This document shows, one piece after another, positions 14,763-22,900 of a stretch of DNA of 32,741 nt. The position numbers were made by a program, and so were the translations under genes. The notes under the pieces were generated by a model, which was not told where the DNA came from, searched no databases, and saw only the letters and a list, made by a program, of their open reading frames with translations. The first letter of the stretch is position 1; every line of letters starts with the position of its first letter. Source of the stretch: Halorubrum sp. Hd13 (GTDB taxonomy: Archaea; Halobacteriota; Halobacteria; Halobacteriales; Haloferacaceae); assembly GCF_002252755.1 (NCBI RefSeq), contig NZ_NHOY01000021.1, positions 1-32,741 of the forward strand. Direction: 5' to 3'.

Positions 14763-15005
14763 ATGTACAACGATTTGATTTCAGACGTTATCAAAGCTAT
14801 CGCTCATAGCAAAGATATGGAGCCGGATGAGCTAGACATTGTTCTGCAGGATCATATCGATCCCGATGCTCTAGAAACTCTCGTAAAACACGACAAAGGC
14901 ACATGGAGCCTCCAGTTTGCATTGCCAGAACAGACAGTGATGGTGGAATCTAATGGCCAGATCCTTGTTAATGGGCAGTTTGAGCAACGTTGGGGTTCTG
15001 ATTGA
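14763..15005 (+). CDS. Stand-alone HalOD1 output-domain protein
   Basis: An 80-residue protein consisting of one HalOD1 domain, the haloarchaeal output domain: an N-terminal helix (LISDVIKAIAHSKD), the motif EPDELDIVLQDHIDPDALE, then two or three strands (WSLQFALPEQTVMV, GQILVNG). HalOD1 domains occur alone or attached to receivers and are thought to act in signal output; the biochemical activity is not established. It follows the hybrid sensor kinase, which has a receiver but no obvious output domain, so the two may form one pathway (inference). It has its own TATA element. Confidence 0.75.
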   Translation: MYNDLISDVIKAIAHSKDMEPDELDIVLQDHIDPDALETLVKHDKGTWSLQFALPEQTVMVESNGQILVNGQFEQRWGSD

Positions 15006-15360
15006 ACAAGATCGAACAACTCCAGTAGGGTTAACAGACTCTAGTCACTCGATTCTTTCGCCGCAAGGCAAACCGAATGAGCACCGGTTCGGCGGCACAC
15101 AACTGACTCGATTCAGTTCTGCCGCTCTACAGGTGTCAGCGGGACACCTGCCTCACACGAGGCAACAGACACCACGTCTACCCGTTAAACAGCTGAAGGG
15201 GCCATCTCCCTTCTGAGTGCAATCTCGTCTTACAGTACAGGTTGATTTGGCAGCCGCAGCTGCTGTCAGCTACCAGCGACGAAAGTCGTGGAGTTGCGCC
15301 CTCGAAATGATGTGAGCTGTTTGTCTCTGGGGCCACTCTTGGTCGCTATTGAGCGGTGTC
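15006..15360. other. Intergenic hairpins before element A
   Basis: No gene seen. AGGTGTC (15131-15137) pairs with GACACCT (15143-15149), and GAAGGG (15195-15200) with CCCTTC (15208-15213). Either could end transcription of the HalOD1 gene, but they lie 125-190 bases downstream. The region leads into the phased-repeat element at 15361. Confidence 0.4.
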
Positions 15361-15524
15361 GCCCGTGACTGTTTGTGGGTGCCTCGATGGGGTGTCTCGG
15401 GAAGGAGTGCTCTCTTGGGCTCCCTGTGTGACAGCCAAGGGCCCACCAAGGGATAACCAAGGGGAGACCAAGAGCAAACCAAGGCCGACACCAAGGATCT
15501 GCCATCTCCTTGGCCAAGGCTTGG
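15361..15524 (+). repeat. Phased-word element A (CCAAG array)
   Basis: A GC-rich leader ends in TGCTCTCTTGGGCTCCCTG (15408-15426). CCAAG then starts at 15435, 15446, 15457, 15468, 15479 and 15491, spacings 11, 11, 11, 11, 12, separated by unrelated bases. The array ends with alternating inverted and direct words: CCTTGG (15508), CCAAGG (15514), CTTGG (15520). The first word starts 21 bases after the leader's CTTGG. It is related to elements B (16453) and C (17541) in leader and layout but uses a different word. It lies beyond the 3' end of vapC1. Confidence 0.85.
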
Positions 15525-15649
15525 TGGGGGTACTCGGATGGTGTCGATCGCCGCAGCAGGAGTGGTCTCTGGACTGCCTGCCTCTCCAGCACTCGGTGGT
15601 GGCGCTATGGGGTGGCCGAGACGCTCATAGCTTCAGTCGTGAGCGACCG

Positions 15650-16087
15650 TTAGACTGCGTGGTCTCGGAACCGGTACAGGTCAACCTCGAGTGGTAGGTC
15701 ATCAAAATCATCGTCAGTTCCGGCGACAAGCGTCGCATCACGGTCGTGGGCAAGTGCAACAGCGTACGCGTCCGCAAGTGAGATGCTCCCAGCGGCTTTC
15801 ACTTCGGCTGCTCGTCGCCAGTCAGCCGCTTCGAGTGCGACTCCTTGTCGTTCAAGCGCACGGATATCGCGGTCCGCTTCTCGCAGCGAGGCGTCTGTCG
15901 GTCCGTCATCGACACCTTCGAATCGAGCAACAAGATAGTACACTTCACTCGCGTTCGTCTCCGTCAGGAACCCATCAGTACTGGCGGTGAATACCTCGTC
16001 AAGACGATCAGCGACGGCCTCGTGACCGGGTTCGTTGTACAGGAAGGCGATGATCGCTTCAGTATCGAAGACGTACCCCCCGCTCAT
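15650..16087 (-). CDS. vapC: VapC-type PIN-domain toxin 1
   Basis: A 145-residue PIN-domain ribonuclease. Acidic metal-binding positions are D8 (YVFDTEAIIAFL), E48 (ASEVYYLVA), D106 (SLADAYAVALA) and the Asp cluster at 125-130 (GTDDDFDDLP). VapC toxins cleave RNA, often tRNA or rRNA, when freed from their antitoxin. It overlaps the upstream AbrB-type antitoxin gene by four bases (ATGA), the standard coupled order of antitoxin before toxin. The target RNA is unknown. All catalytic acids are present, so the module looks intact. Phased-word element A lies 126 bases past its stop. Confidence 0.92.
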   Translation of the reverse strand: MSGGYVFDTEAIIAFLYNEPGHEAVADRLDEVFTASTDGFLTETNASEVYYLVARFEGVDDGPTDASLREADRDIRALERQGVALEAADWRRAAEVKAAGSISLADAYAVALAHDRDATLVAGTDDDFDDLPLEVDLYRFRDHAV

Positions 16088-16380
16088 TCGTCCTCAGACG
16101 GGCGTAGCCGGTCAGCTCGCTCCGTGTCCCTGCGTTTCTCTTCTTCCTTCATTTCATGCACCCGCTCGAGTACGGCACCGCGTTCGCGCTCTCCTGCGTG
16201 AATTCCATGTAGCTCATCCGGTGACGGCACCGGCTCGATAATGATGCGTCCCTGCTCTTCATAGACGAACACCTCTCCTGGCGTCTCGATCCCGAACTTC
16301 TCGCGTAGCCCTTTCGGGATCGTGGCCTGTCCCTTCTGGGACACGCGCACGACCCTTGGTTCTGTTGTACTACTTGCCAT
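16084..16380 (-). CDS. vapB: AbrB/SpoVT-type VapB antitoxin 1
   Basis: A 98-residue antitoxin with an N-terminal swapped-hairpin AbrB domain: VVRVSQKGQATIPKGLREKF, then a Gly-containing turn and EVFVYEEQGRIIIEPV (residues about 9-52). The charged helical C-terminus (ERERGAVLERVHEMKEEEKRR) should wrap the toxin. It binds its own promoter as a dimer, and the palindrome across its start codon (16367-16389) is the probable site. TTTAGTAATA about 25-35 bases upstream serves as the TATA region. The gene overlaps vapC1 by four bases. Confidence 0.9.
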   Translation of the reverse strand: MASSTTEPRVVRVSQKGQATIPKGLREKFGIETPGEVFVYEEQGRIIIEPVPSPDELHGIHAGERERGAVLERVHEMKEEEKRRDTERADRLRPSEDE

Positions 16381-16389
16381 TAGTAGTAC
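16367..16389 (-). promoter_or_regulatory. vapB1 operator
   Basis: GTACTACT (16367-16374) and AGTAGTAC (16382-16389) form a perfect 8-base inverted repeat with a 7-base centre that contains the vapB1 start codon. It probably mediates autoregulation by the AbrB-type antitoxin. Confidence 0.65.
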
Positions 16390-16452
16390 TTACAACTCGC
16401 TGTATTACTAAATGTATCGCAGCCATACAGATTGTGAGTGTCTCGGATCGGT

Positions 16453-16620
16453 CGGCGTCCCCATCCTCGGCGGGGGCCCCACAGGCTGGTCGGGGGTGTC
16501 CGGGGGCGCACTGCTCTCTTGGAGTGCCCGTGATCGCCACGCCGGGGGACGTCGAAGGGACGTCGGGCACACGTCGAGGCAACGTCGGGCGGGGGGTCGG
16601 CTGACGGGTCGATCGACGTC
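16453..16620 (+). repeat. Phased-word element B (ACGTCG array)
   Basis: The leader 16453-16532 aligns without gaps to 17541-17620 of element C, with roughly 70% identity by eye. CTTGG at 16518 is followed 21 bases later by ACGCCG (16539), then ACGTCG at 16549, 16560, 16571 and 16582 (spacing 11), and a decayed GGGTCG at 16594 (spacing 12). The inverted word CGACGT is at 16614. It lies upstream of vapB1 and downstream of vapC2 on the minus strand. The gap 16381-16762 has no gene. Confidence 0.85.
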
Positions 16621-16762
16621 CCCGCGGCGTGGGACATTCCAACAGTTTGGGAACTCCTTCAACGAGTGTGTTCCGCTGGTTGAGTTGGCGCAGTTACAAC
16701 GCGAACCATTCTCTCCACGATTCGCGATTTCAGTGGCGTCCAAGAGACAGTGCGTATCTCGG

Positions 16763-17179
16763 TCACAAAATGATCGTCTCTATCTCATCAAGCTCAGCAA
16801 AATCAGGATCGCCAGAATAGAGCACCTCACAGTCGTCGTGGACGACAGCCGTTGCGATGTGTATCGCATCCGCGTACGATAGTTCCCGTTCCCCTGGGTC
16901 GTAGTATTTGAAGCGAAGTTCCGCAGCGTACTCCGCGATCTCGTCGATCAGCGGCATACTGTCGATATATTGGAACTCTCGTATCGCGCGCACCGTTTCT
17001 TTCGCGGTGTCTTGATCCTCGACAACACGGACTCGATACGCGACCTCAGCGATGATCGTCGGCGCAATAAGACCCCCTTCTGCAGCCGTATTCGCTCGTT
17101 CGATGAGCGATTCAGCGCTGTCTGCGTTCTCGCCGCTAAAGACGAACTCGAGCCAGACCCACGAATCGAGAAAGATCAC
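16763..17179 (-). CDS. vapC: VapC-type PIN-domain toxin 2
   Basis: A 138-residue PIN-domain protein with the full acid set: D5 ([12 protein letters not shown]), E45 ([10 protein letters not shown]), D104 ([12 protein letters not shown]) and D124/D126 ([10 protein letters not shown]). It overlaps its AbrB-type antitoxin gene by four bases. Its sequence differs clearly from VapC1, so the two modules are independent, not a recent duplication. The expected activity is RNA cleavage on antitoxin loss, giving stability to the replicon. Confidence 0.93.
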   Translation of the reverse strand: MIFLDSWVWLEFVFSGENADSAESLIERANTAAEGGLIAPTIIAEVAYRVRVVEDQDTAKETVRAIREFQYIDSMPLIDEIAEYAAELRFKYYDPGERELSYADAIHIATAVVHDDCEVLYSGDPDFAELDEIETIIL

Positions 17180-17445
17180 GTCTCGTCCTCATCAATATGT
17201 GAACTCCATGCCGCCTTCGATTCTCGCCGCATCTCCTCGATATCCACGTCGTATTCAGACAGTTTCTCTTTGACGCTCCGAAGCCGTTGTAGTGGTGGCT
17301 CCTTCGGTTGAACACGAATTGTTCCCCCTTCTTCGATAATGAACTCGATTTCCGTGCCTGCAGTCAGCCCTAACTCGTCTCGAATCCGTTTTGGGATGGT
17401 CACTTGCCCTTTGCTCGTGATCGTTGCGTTGTCTGAGACACCCAT
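17176..17445 (-). CDS. vapB: AbrB/SpoVT-type VapB antitoxin 2
   Basis: An 89-residue antitoxin: the AbrB domain [20 protein letters not shown] plus [17 protein letters not shown] (residues about 6-50), then a charged helical toxin-binding tail ([20 protein letters not shown]). The ATG at 17445 gives the normal family start. No clear palindrome was seen at this start codon, unlike vapB1. It overlaps vapC2 by four bases, and element C lies about 95 bases upstream. Confidence 0.93.
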   Translation of the reverse strand: MGVSDNATITSKGQVTIPKRIRDELGLTAGTEIEFIIEEGGTIRVQPKEPPLQRLRSVKEKLSEYDVDIEEMRRESKAAWSSHIDEDET

Positions 17446-17540
17446 ATCTTACTGCTGTATGAGTTCCTTACTATTCAATTCATGCCTTACTCTTTGCTGG
17501 AGTACAGCCCAATTGCTGTCTCGCTGCGTTGTTTCTCGAA

Positions 17541-17717
17541 CGGCGTCCCACTGCCCGGCGGTGACGCTATCGGGTGGCCGGGGGTGGCCGGGGTAGCACT
17601 GCTCCCTTGGGCTCCCTGCTCTGCAGGTCCCCACCCACGTAGTGGTGACGTAGGGTGGACGTAGAGCGAACGTAGGCCTACCCGTAGGAGCCGGCACGCC
17701 CTACACGTAGGCTACGT
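17541..17717 (+). repeat. Phased-word element C (ACGTAG array)
   Basis: The leader 17541-17620 matches element B and ends in TGCTCCCTTGGGCTCCCTG (17600-17618), almost the same as element A. ACGTAG starts at 17637, 17648, 17659 and 17670 (spacing 11), then CCGTAG at 17682 (spacing 12). The end alternates inverted and direct words: CCTAC (17700), ACGTAGG (17705), CTACGT (17712). A further ACGTAGG is at 17744. The first clear word is 31 bases from the leader's CTTGG, one unit further than in A and B, so the first unit may have decayed. The gap 17446-17972 has no gene. Confidence 0.85.
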
Positions 17718-17908
17718 CAGATCGTCCCAACTCGTTCGGCTCAACGTAGGGCTTGCTTTCAGCTCATAGGTGTGATCACGTTCGTTCACCCGCAAAATGG
17801 CACGCGATGACGACTCCATCTGACTACTGAGTCGACTACCGCTGCCAGATATCGTTACTTATACGTTCTAGATATGTCACCGACGGTATGGAGCTGTGTG
17901 CTCCTACT

Positions 17909-17942
17909 GGTAGTAGGTACTACCCCCCCTTTGCCTACTACC
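17909..17942 (-). terminator. Hairpin after the PGF-pre-PGF surface gene
   Basis: GGTAGTAGG (17909-17917) and CCTACTACC (17934-17942) are perfect 9-base arms, 31 bases beyond the stop of the minus-strand gene. A likely 3' end structure. Confidence 0.5.
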
Positions 17943-17972
17943 GCTCTCTGTGAAAATGACCTGCAGTGACCG

Positions 17973-19670
17973 CTAGTCGGTTCGCCGCGCGATGACGAGG
18001 CTTACTAACAGCGCAAGTACAGCAAGTCCCCCAGTAAAGCCAGGAGTACTATCATCAGTCTCACCGCCGCCGCCAGTATCTCCATCTGCATCGGCATCCG
18101 TGCCATCGCTGGCTTCCACGACCGATATCGTCGACGTTGTTGTATTCGTCTCACCGGCATCGTTCGTCACCACTAACTCGACCGTAACCTCTCCAGTCGT
18201 CTCGAATGTCGTCGTGGCTGTCTCGCCACTAAGCGACTCACCGTCGACGGTCCAGTCGTACGCAGTGATATCGCCGTACGTATCCGTTGAGGTACTCGCA
18301 TCGAGCGTCACGTTCTCACCGGTCGTCAGTTCACTGGGTGCGTCAAACGACGCTGTCGGCTCGCTTACGGCACTCACAGCGAAGTATGAGAAGCCGGGCA
18401 CCTCGCTTTCGAGGATGATCTCGTCGTCTGATTCCTCACTTACCGTCGTCGGTACTGGCTCCCACGTGCCGTCGGTGTAGCGATACGCCTGTAGATCCGC
18501 CACGTTCGCGTCTATGTCTTGCACGCGTTCGCGCGCAACGCGCTGTTCAACGATCGCCGACTCATCAGCGATCTCGTTAGGGACCGTCACTTCCGAGACG
18601 GTCGCCATCGCGCCGGGGACCGCACTCACGTTCTCGGGCGTCCGATTAAACGCAGTCGTGGTGACGCTCCCGTTGACGTCGGTACCCTCCCACGTGATCG
18701 CAACGATATTGGAGTCGTTGGTAAAGCGAACCTGTGAGAGTCCGAAGTCCTCGCTGGTGACGATTGTCTGTGACTCGGTGAGACTTCCCGGCGTCTCGAC
18801 AGTGTCAGTGTCATCGCCACTTGTGCCGTTGCCATCGGTGTCGCCACCACTGGTGTCATCGCCAGCCGGCTGGTCATCGATCGCTCCGGGGTTCCCACCA
18901 GCGCCGCCCCCGCCACTTGGCGGCGGCGCGATTGGGGCTGTCTCGGCGGCTTCAACCTCAACGGTCACATTTTCTGAATCCTGTCCTGAGCGCACAGTAA
19001 GCGTCTCACTCCCGCTCATCGTATCGTCGGTCGCCCACGTAAGCGACGTGCTCGTCGTGTTCCCGATTGGGACGGTCACTGACCCACTGTCGACGACGGT
19101 CCCATTACTGTCGACGAGCTCGATGTCTTGTGTCGAGTCCACGGGGCCAGTATTGTCGACCTCAACGTCGATCGTGGCGTCACTGCCCGCCTCGATGCTC
19201 CCCGGTGCGTTCGTGACTGCCACTTCGAGCGACGGCGCGACGGTTTCTGCGTCGGCCTCAAGCATGACTTCTTGTGTGCCAGAGTCCCACGGCATCGTCG
19301 TCCCGCCGATGGACTCGTTTTCGAGACTGGTGATCGTCACCGGTGTCCCTCCAATCTGGAATTCAACCTCACCGCTGTCGGGTTCTTGGACCACAAGGGC
19401 GTCATCTTCAGCGGCTGGGCCCCCAAATGTTCCGTCAGCGTCTGTCCGCAGCGTATGCTGAACCTCACCGTCAGCCACCGCCTGGATCGTAACTGGACCC
19501 TCCAGCGATCCGTCCGTTACTGAGAGTTCACCGTAATAGACTCCCGGAATCGACGGCACGTCATCGTCTTGTGCTGTTGCCGGTTCAACTGGTGCCGCGC
19601 CGCCGACGGTCATGGCGGTTGTGGCCAGACACACAGCAACGACAACTGTGAGAACCCGTCTACCGTTCAT
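17973..19670 (-). CDS. PGF-CTERM surface protein with PGF-pre-PGF and PKD domains
   Basis: A 565-residue secreted protein. Signal peptide, residues 1-34 (MNGRRVLTVVVAVCLATTAM to ATAQ). A short beta domain follows, then a CARDB-like domain (about 148-243: SIEAGSDATIDVEVDNTG), a Gly/Asp/Thr linker (about 245-300), the PGF-pre-PGF domain (about 305-440, containing SQVRFTNDSNIVAITWEG) and a PKD domain (about 440-525: DAPSELTTGENVTLDASTST). The PGF-CTERM end is STPGF, a helix and ARRTD, which archaeosortase A should process to a lipid anchor. The PGF-pre-PGF domain normally sits directly before the sorting signal; here a PKD domain separates them. Several NxS/T sites suggest glycosylation. It is divergent from the giant surface gene at 19972. 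Confidence 0.9.
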   Translation of the reverse strand: MNGRRVLTVVVAVCLATTAMTVGGAAPVEPATAQDDDVPSIPGVYYGELSVTDGSLEGPVTIQAVADGEVQHTLRTDADGTFGGPAAEDDALVVQEPDSGEVEFQIGGTPVTITSLENESIGGTTMPWDSGTQEVMLEADAETVAPSLEVAVTNAPGSIEAGSDATIDVEVDNTGPVDSTQDIELVDSNGTVVDSGSVTVPIGNTTSTSLTWATDDTMSGSETLTVRSGQDSENVTVEVEAAETAPIAPPPSGGGGAGGNPGAIDDQPAGDDTSGGDTDGNGTSGDDTDTVETPGSLTESQTIVTSEDFGLSQVRFTNDSNIVAITWEGTDVNGSVTTTAFNRTPENVSAVPGAMATVSEVTVPNEIADESAIVEQRVARERVQDIDANVADLQAYRYTDGTWEPVPTTVSEESDDEIILESEVPGFSYFAVSAVSEPTASFDAPSELTTGENVTLDASTSTDTYGDITAYDWTVDGESLSGETATTTFETTGEVTVELVVTNDAGETNTTTSTISVVEASDGTDADADGDTGGGGETDDSTPGFTGGLAVLALLVSLVIARRTD

Positions 19671-19971
19671 TTGACAGTAGACAGATAGCCACAGCGGATA
19701 AGTACCACGATTTTATCTACCATCGGTATATATTTTGAGCGACATGTGTGAACGCTCCCAGTCATACAAATTTCGAATTTAAAATTGCGCTTTGACTGGG
19801 AAGCAATCGATTGCAGATCGATAGATAGCGCTGTACCCCACTGCAAACACTAGTCATGTCGCCACACTGGGTTTTATATAGGACCGCGATAAACCAGAGC
19901 AATATACCAATGGTAGACAGACTTGGTGTGGCGAATGGACCAGCAATTGCTGCGACAGATGGGGGCTGCCC
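19671..19971. promoter_or_regulatory. Divergent promoter region of two surface genes
   Basis: Minus strand: AAATATATACC (about 19726-19736) lies about 60 bases before the ATG at 19670. Plus strand: TTTTATATAGG (19872-19882) lies about 95 bases before the ATG at 19972, so both mRNAs should carry leaders, unlike many neighbours. TCCCAGTC (19756-19763) and GACTGGGA (19794-19801) form an 8-base inverted repeat around an AT-rich core in the middle, a possible shared regulator site. Confidence 0.5.
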
Positions 19972-22900
19972 ATGAGTTTACGCGATCGGGTGAACCCCAC
20001 GCAGCTACTGGCCGTATCGTTTGCCGTGATTATGCTCGTCTCGATGGGCGGGATGGCGTTCGTCGGCGGTGTCGGCGCCCAGACGGGTGGTACCGCTGAT
20101 GGGCTGATTGTCGACGAAGAACCAGTCACGTCCGAGTTGGGTATCGCGTCAGGCGATGGTGATGTTCAACTCACAGGGGCCACAGATGACCTAGATGCGG
20201 AGAATGTCGACGTCGACGATGACGGTAGCATCACCGTTAACCCTAGCAACTCCGCTGGTGCTAACCAGTTCTCTGGGGTTACGGTCACCCCGAACCGGGT
20301 CGGCGTTGCTGATGGGAATCTGGCAACAGGCCTTAACGACGCCGTTGACGACGTTGTCGTTGAGGGTGATGCCGCACCCATCGTCGTGATCGAACTCGCT
20401 CCGCAGTCGAACTTCTCACAGACTAACGGCGTTGCGGGGACTCACGACTTCATCGTCATCGGTGAAGATAACGATCTGCCCGTTGATATCGACAGTACCA
20501 CCGATGGTGATATCGCAGCCTACGCTGTTAACAACGACGACGTCACCGACAACAGCGAGGTAGCTACCAGCGGGAACTTCGGTGATACTATCGACGCGTT
20601 CGTCGGTACGAGCGAGTCCGATCTTCAGAACGAGAACGTTGACGACTTCCGCATCGGTGCCGGTACCTTCGGCGACGGTGACGTAGACGTCAACGCGCTC
20701 CAGATCAGCAGTGACGCTGCCGACGGTGAAACCGTTCACTCCGAACTGATTGCGCTCGATGACGGTACCACTGAGCGCTACTTCAGTTCGGTTACTGACG
20801 CTTCCGTGGCGGCGACTGACGGTGACACAATCACTGTCGCTGATGGGACGTACACCGATCTCGAAGACGACCCGGTTGCCCTCTCGAATAACGAACTGAC
20901 CGTTTCAGGCGCTGGTGACGATACCAACCTGAACACGAATGTCGACGTGACCGGGAACAACGTCACCGTTGAAGCATTCGACATCAATGCTGAGGATGAT
21001 GACACCAACGGTATCGTCGACGTTAGTGGCGAAAATACGACGCTTCAACAACTAACTGTCGATCAGGCGACAGCTGGCACTGGCATCGACATTGCGTCGG
21101 GTGCCGATAGCGCGGTCACGACTGTTGATAACGTCACGGTCAACGCCACTGACCTTGATACAGTCACTGCTGGTGACACCGGCCTCGCGCTCGATACGAA
21201 CGCAGGCGAAGAAGTCATCGTTACGAGTTCGGCGTTCGTTGGTCACCAGACGCAGATTGCTGGCAACGACAACGTCGATGAAGGCGCGCTCCTGACTGCG
21301 AATAACTTCGCAGGCGCGGACGCACAGTCCGCTGTTGCCCGCAACACAGACGGTGACGTTGTTGGCAACGCTATCTACGGCTCGATTAACGACGCCGACG
21401 ATGCTGCGCCCGCAGATGGCAGTATCGACGTCTCAGAGGGGACGTACAACCACGGCGCCGGGACTCCGGTGACGATCGAGACTGACAACGTCACTGTTAC
21501 CGACACTGATGACGCCGCGACTGTCAACAACAATCTTGTCGTCGATAGTCGCTCTGGTGACGTTGTCGTCAATAACTTCGACGTCAACGTAGTGAGCACG
21601 ACTGGCGATGCTACTCTCGATTCGCTCAGCTTCAATGGAACTGCCGCTGACTCCTTCGATACTACCAGCGGATCTGTTACCAACGCTACGTTCACGAACA
21701 CCGACACTGGCACGGGTAACTACGACGTAACCGCCGGCAATACGGTTGACGTCGATGGCGCAGTTGGTGGCGCATTCACCCTTGACGGTGCGAGTGCGGT
21801 GAGTGTCTCCGGTGCCGACGGTGCCAACTTCGCGCTTGACAGCGCGGGTGATGTGACTGTCACTCAGACGCTGTCTGATGGTCTCGTTGACATCGGATCT
21901 GGCGCATCGACGCCGGCCGACGTGACTATCACTGACGGTGAAGCGAGTAACTACGACATTGCGGACGTGTCCGGTGATGTTGATGTTACTGGCGTGACGG
22001 TCACCGCTGGTGGTATTTCTGTCCCGAACACTGCACAGAACGTCAGCGTTGCTGACGCTAACATTACACTCGATGCTGATGGAGACACCGGCGTCGACAT
22101 CACTGCGACCGGCGAGGCCGACGAAGTCATCTCCGTAACGAACACCTCGGTCGACGGGGATACCACAACCGGGACTGGCATCGAGGTTACTGATGTCAAC
22201 TCCGGCGTGACTGCAGAGTACACTATCGAGAACAACACGCTCACGAACTTCGGTGACAGTGAGGATGCCGATATCGGTATCGGCGTGAATATCGCCGAAC
22301 AGGACTCGACAGGTCGTGAAGCCGTTATCTCGATCTCCGGCAACGTGATTGCTGGTGGAAGCGAGTTCATCGGGATCCAGGCCGACCTCTCTGCTGCCGA
22401 AGACGTCGCGATGGTCGACAACGAAATTGTCGGCGCTGACGTGAGCGGTGGCGCAGACAGTGTCGGGATCAAGTTCATCGAGGCGCCTGACTTCGGCGGT
22501 GGCTTCCTCGGTGGTGGTGACGGTGCAGCCTTCAGCGGCAACACCATCACTGGCCACGCCCGGCTCATTGAAGACCGCTCGAGCGGCGACGAGCCGCCGA
22601 TTCGGTCCGATGGCTACACGAAGATCATCAACGACCTCGACAACGACTTCGGTACGCTCGTTATCGGACCCAACGGCGACTATGAGGCTACGTACGGTGA
22701 CGACCTCGACATTAACGACAACAATGGTGAGGTCGTTTACCTGCCTGGCAGTATCAGTGAGGCGACGAACCTCGTTGGCGCGAACCCCAATGTGGATTCG
22801 GCTGACCTCCAGGCCTACGAGACTGACGTCACGGTCTCGAGTGCGATCAACTCGACACCGGACACCTACGACGACGATCCGGTCGTCTTCCCGAACGCTG

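Noticed and set aside
15435-15524. CRISPR array
   Set aside because: Repeats of 5-6 bases with 5-6 base gaps are far too short, and no cas gene is present.
15266-17697. Minus-strand ORFs across elements A, B and C sharing a G(S/T)PRE(Q/H) segment
   Set aside because: The shared peptide follows from the conserved leader DNA. The 11-base arrays change frame with each unit and no start or family supports coding.
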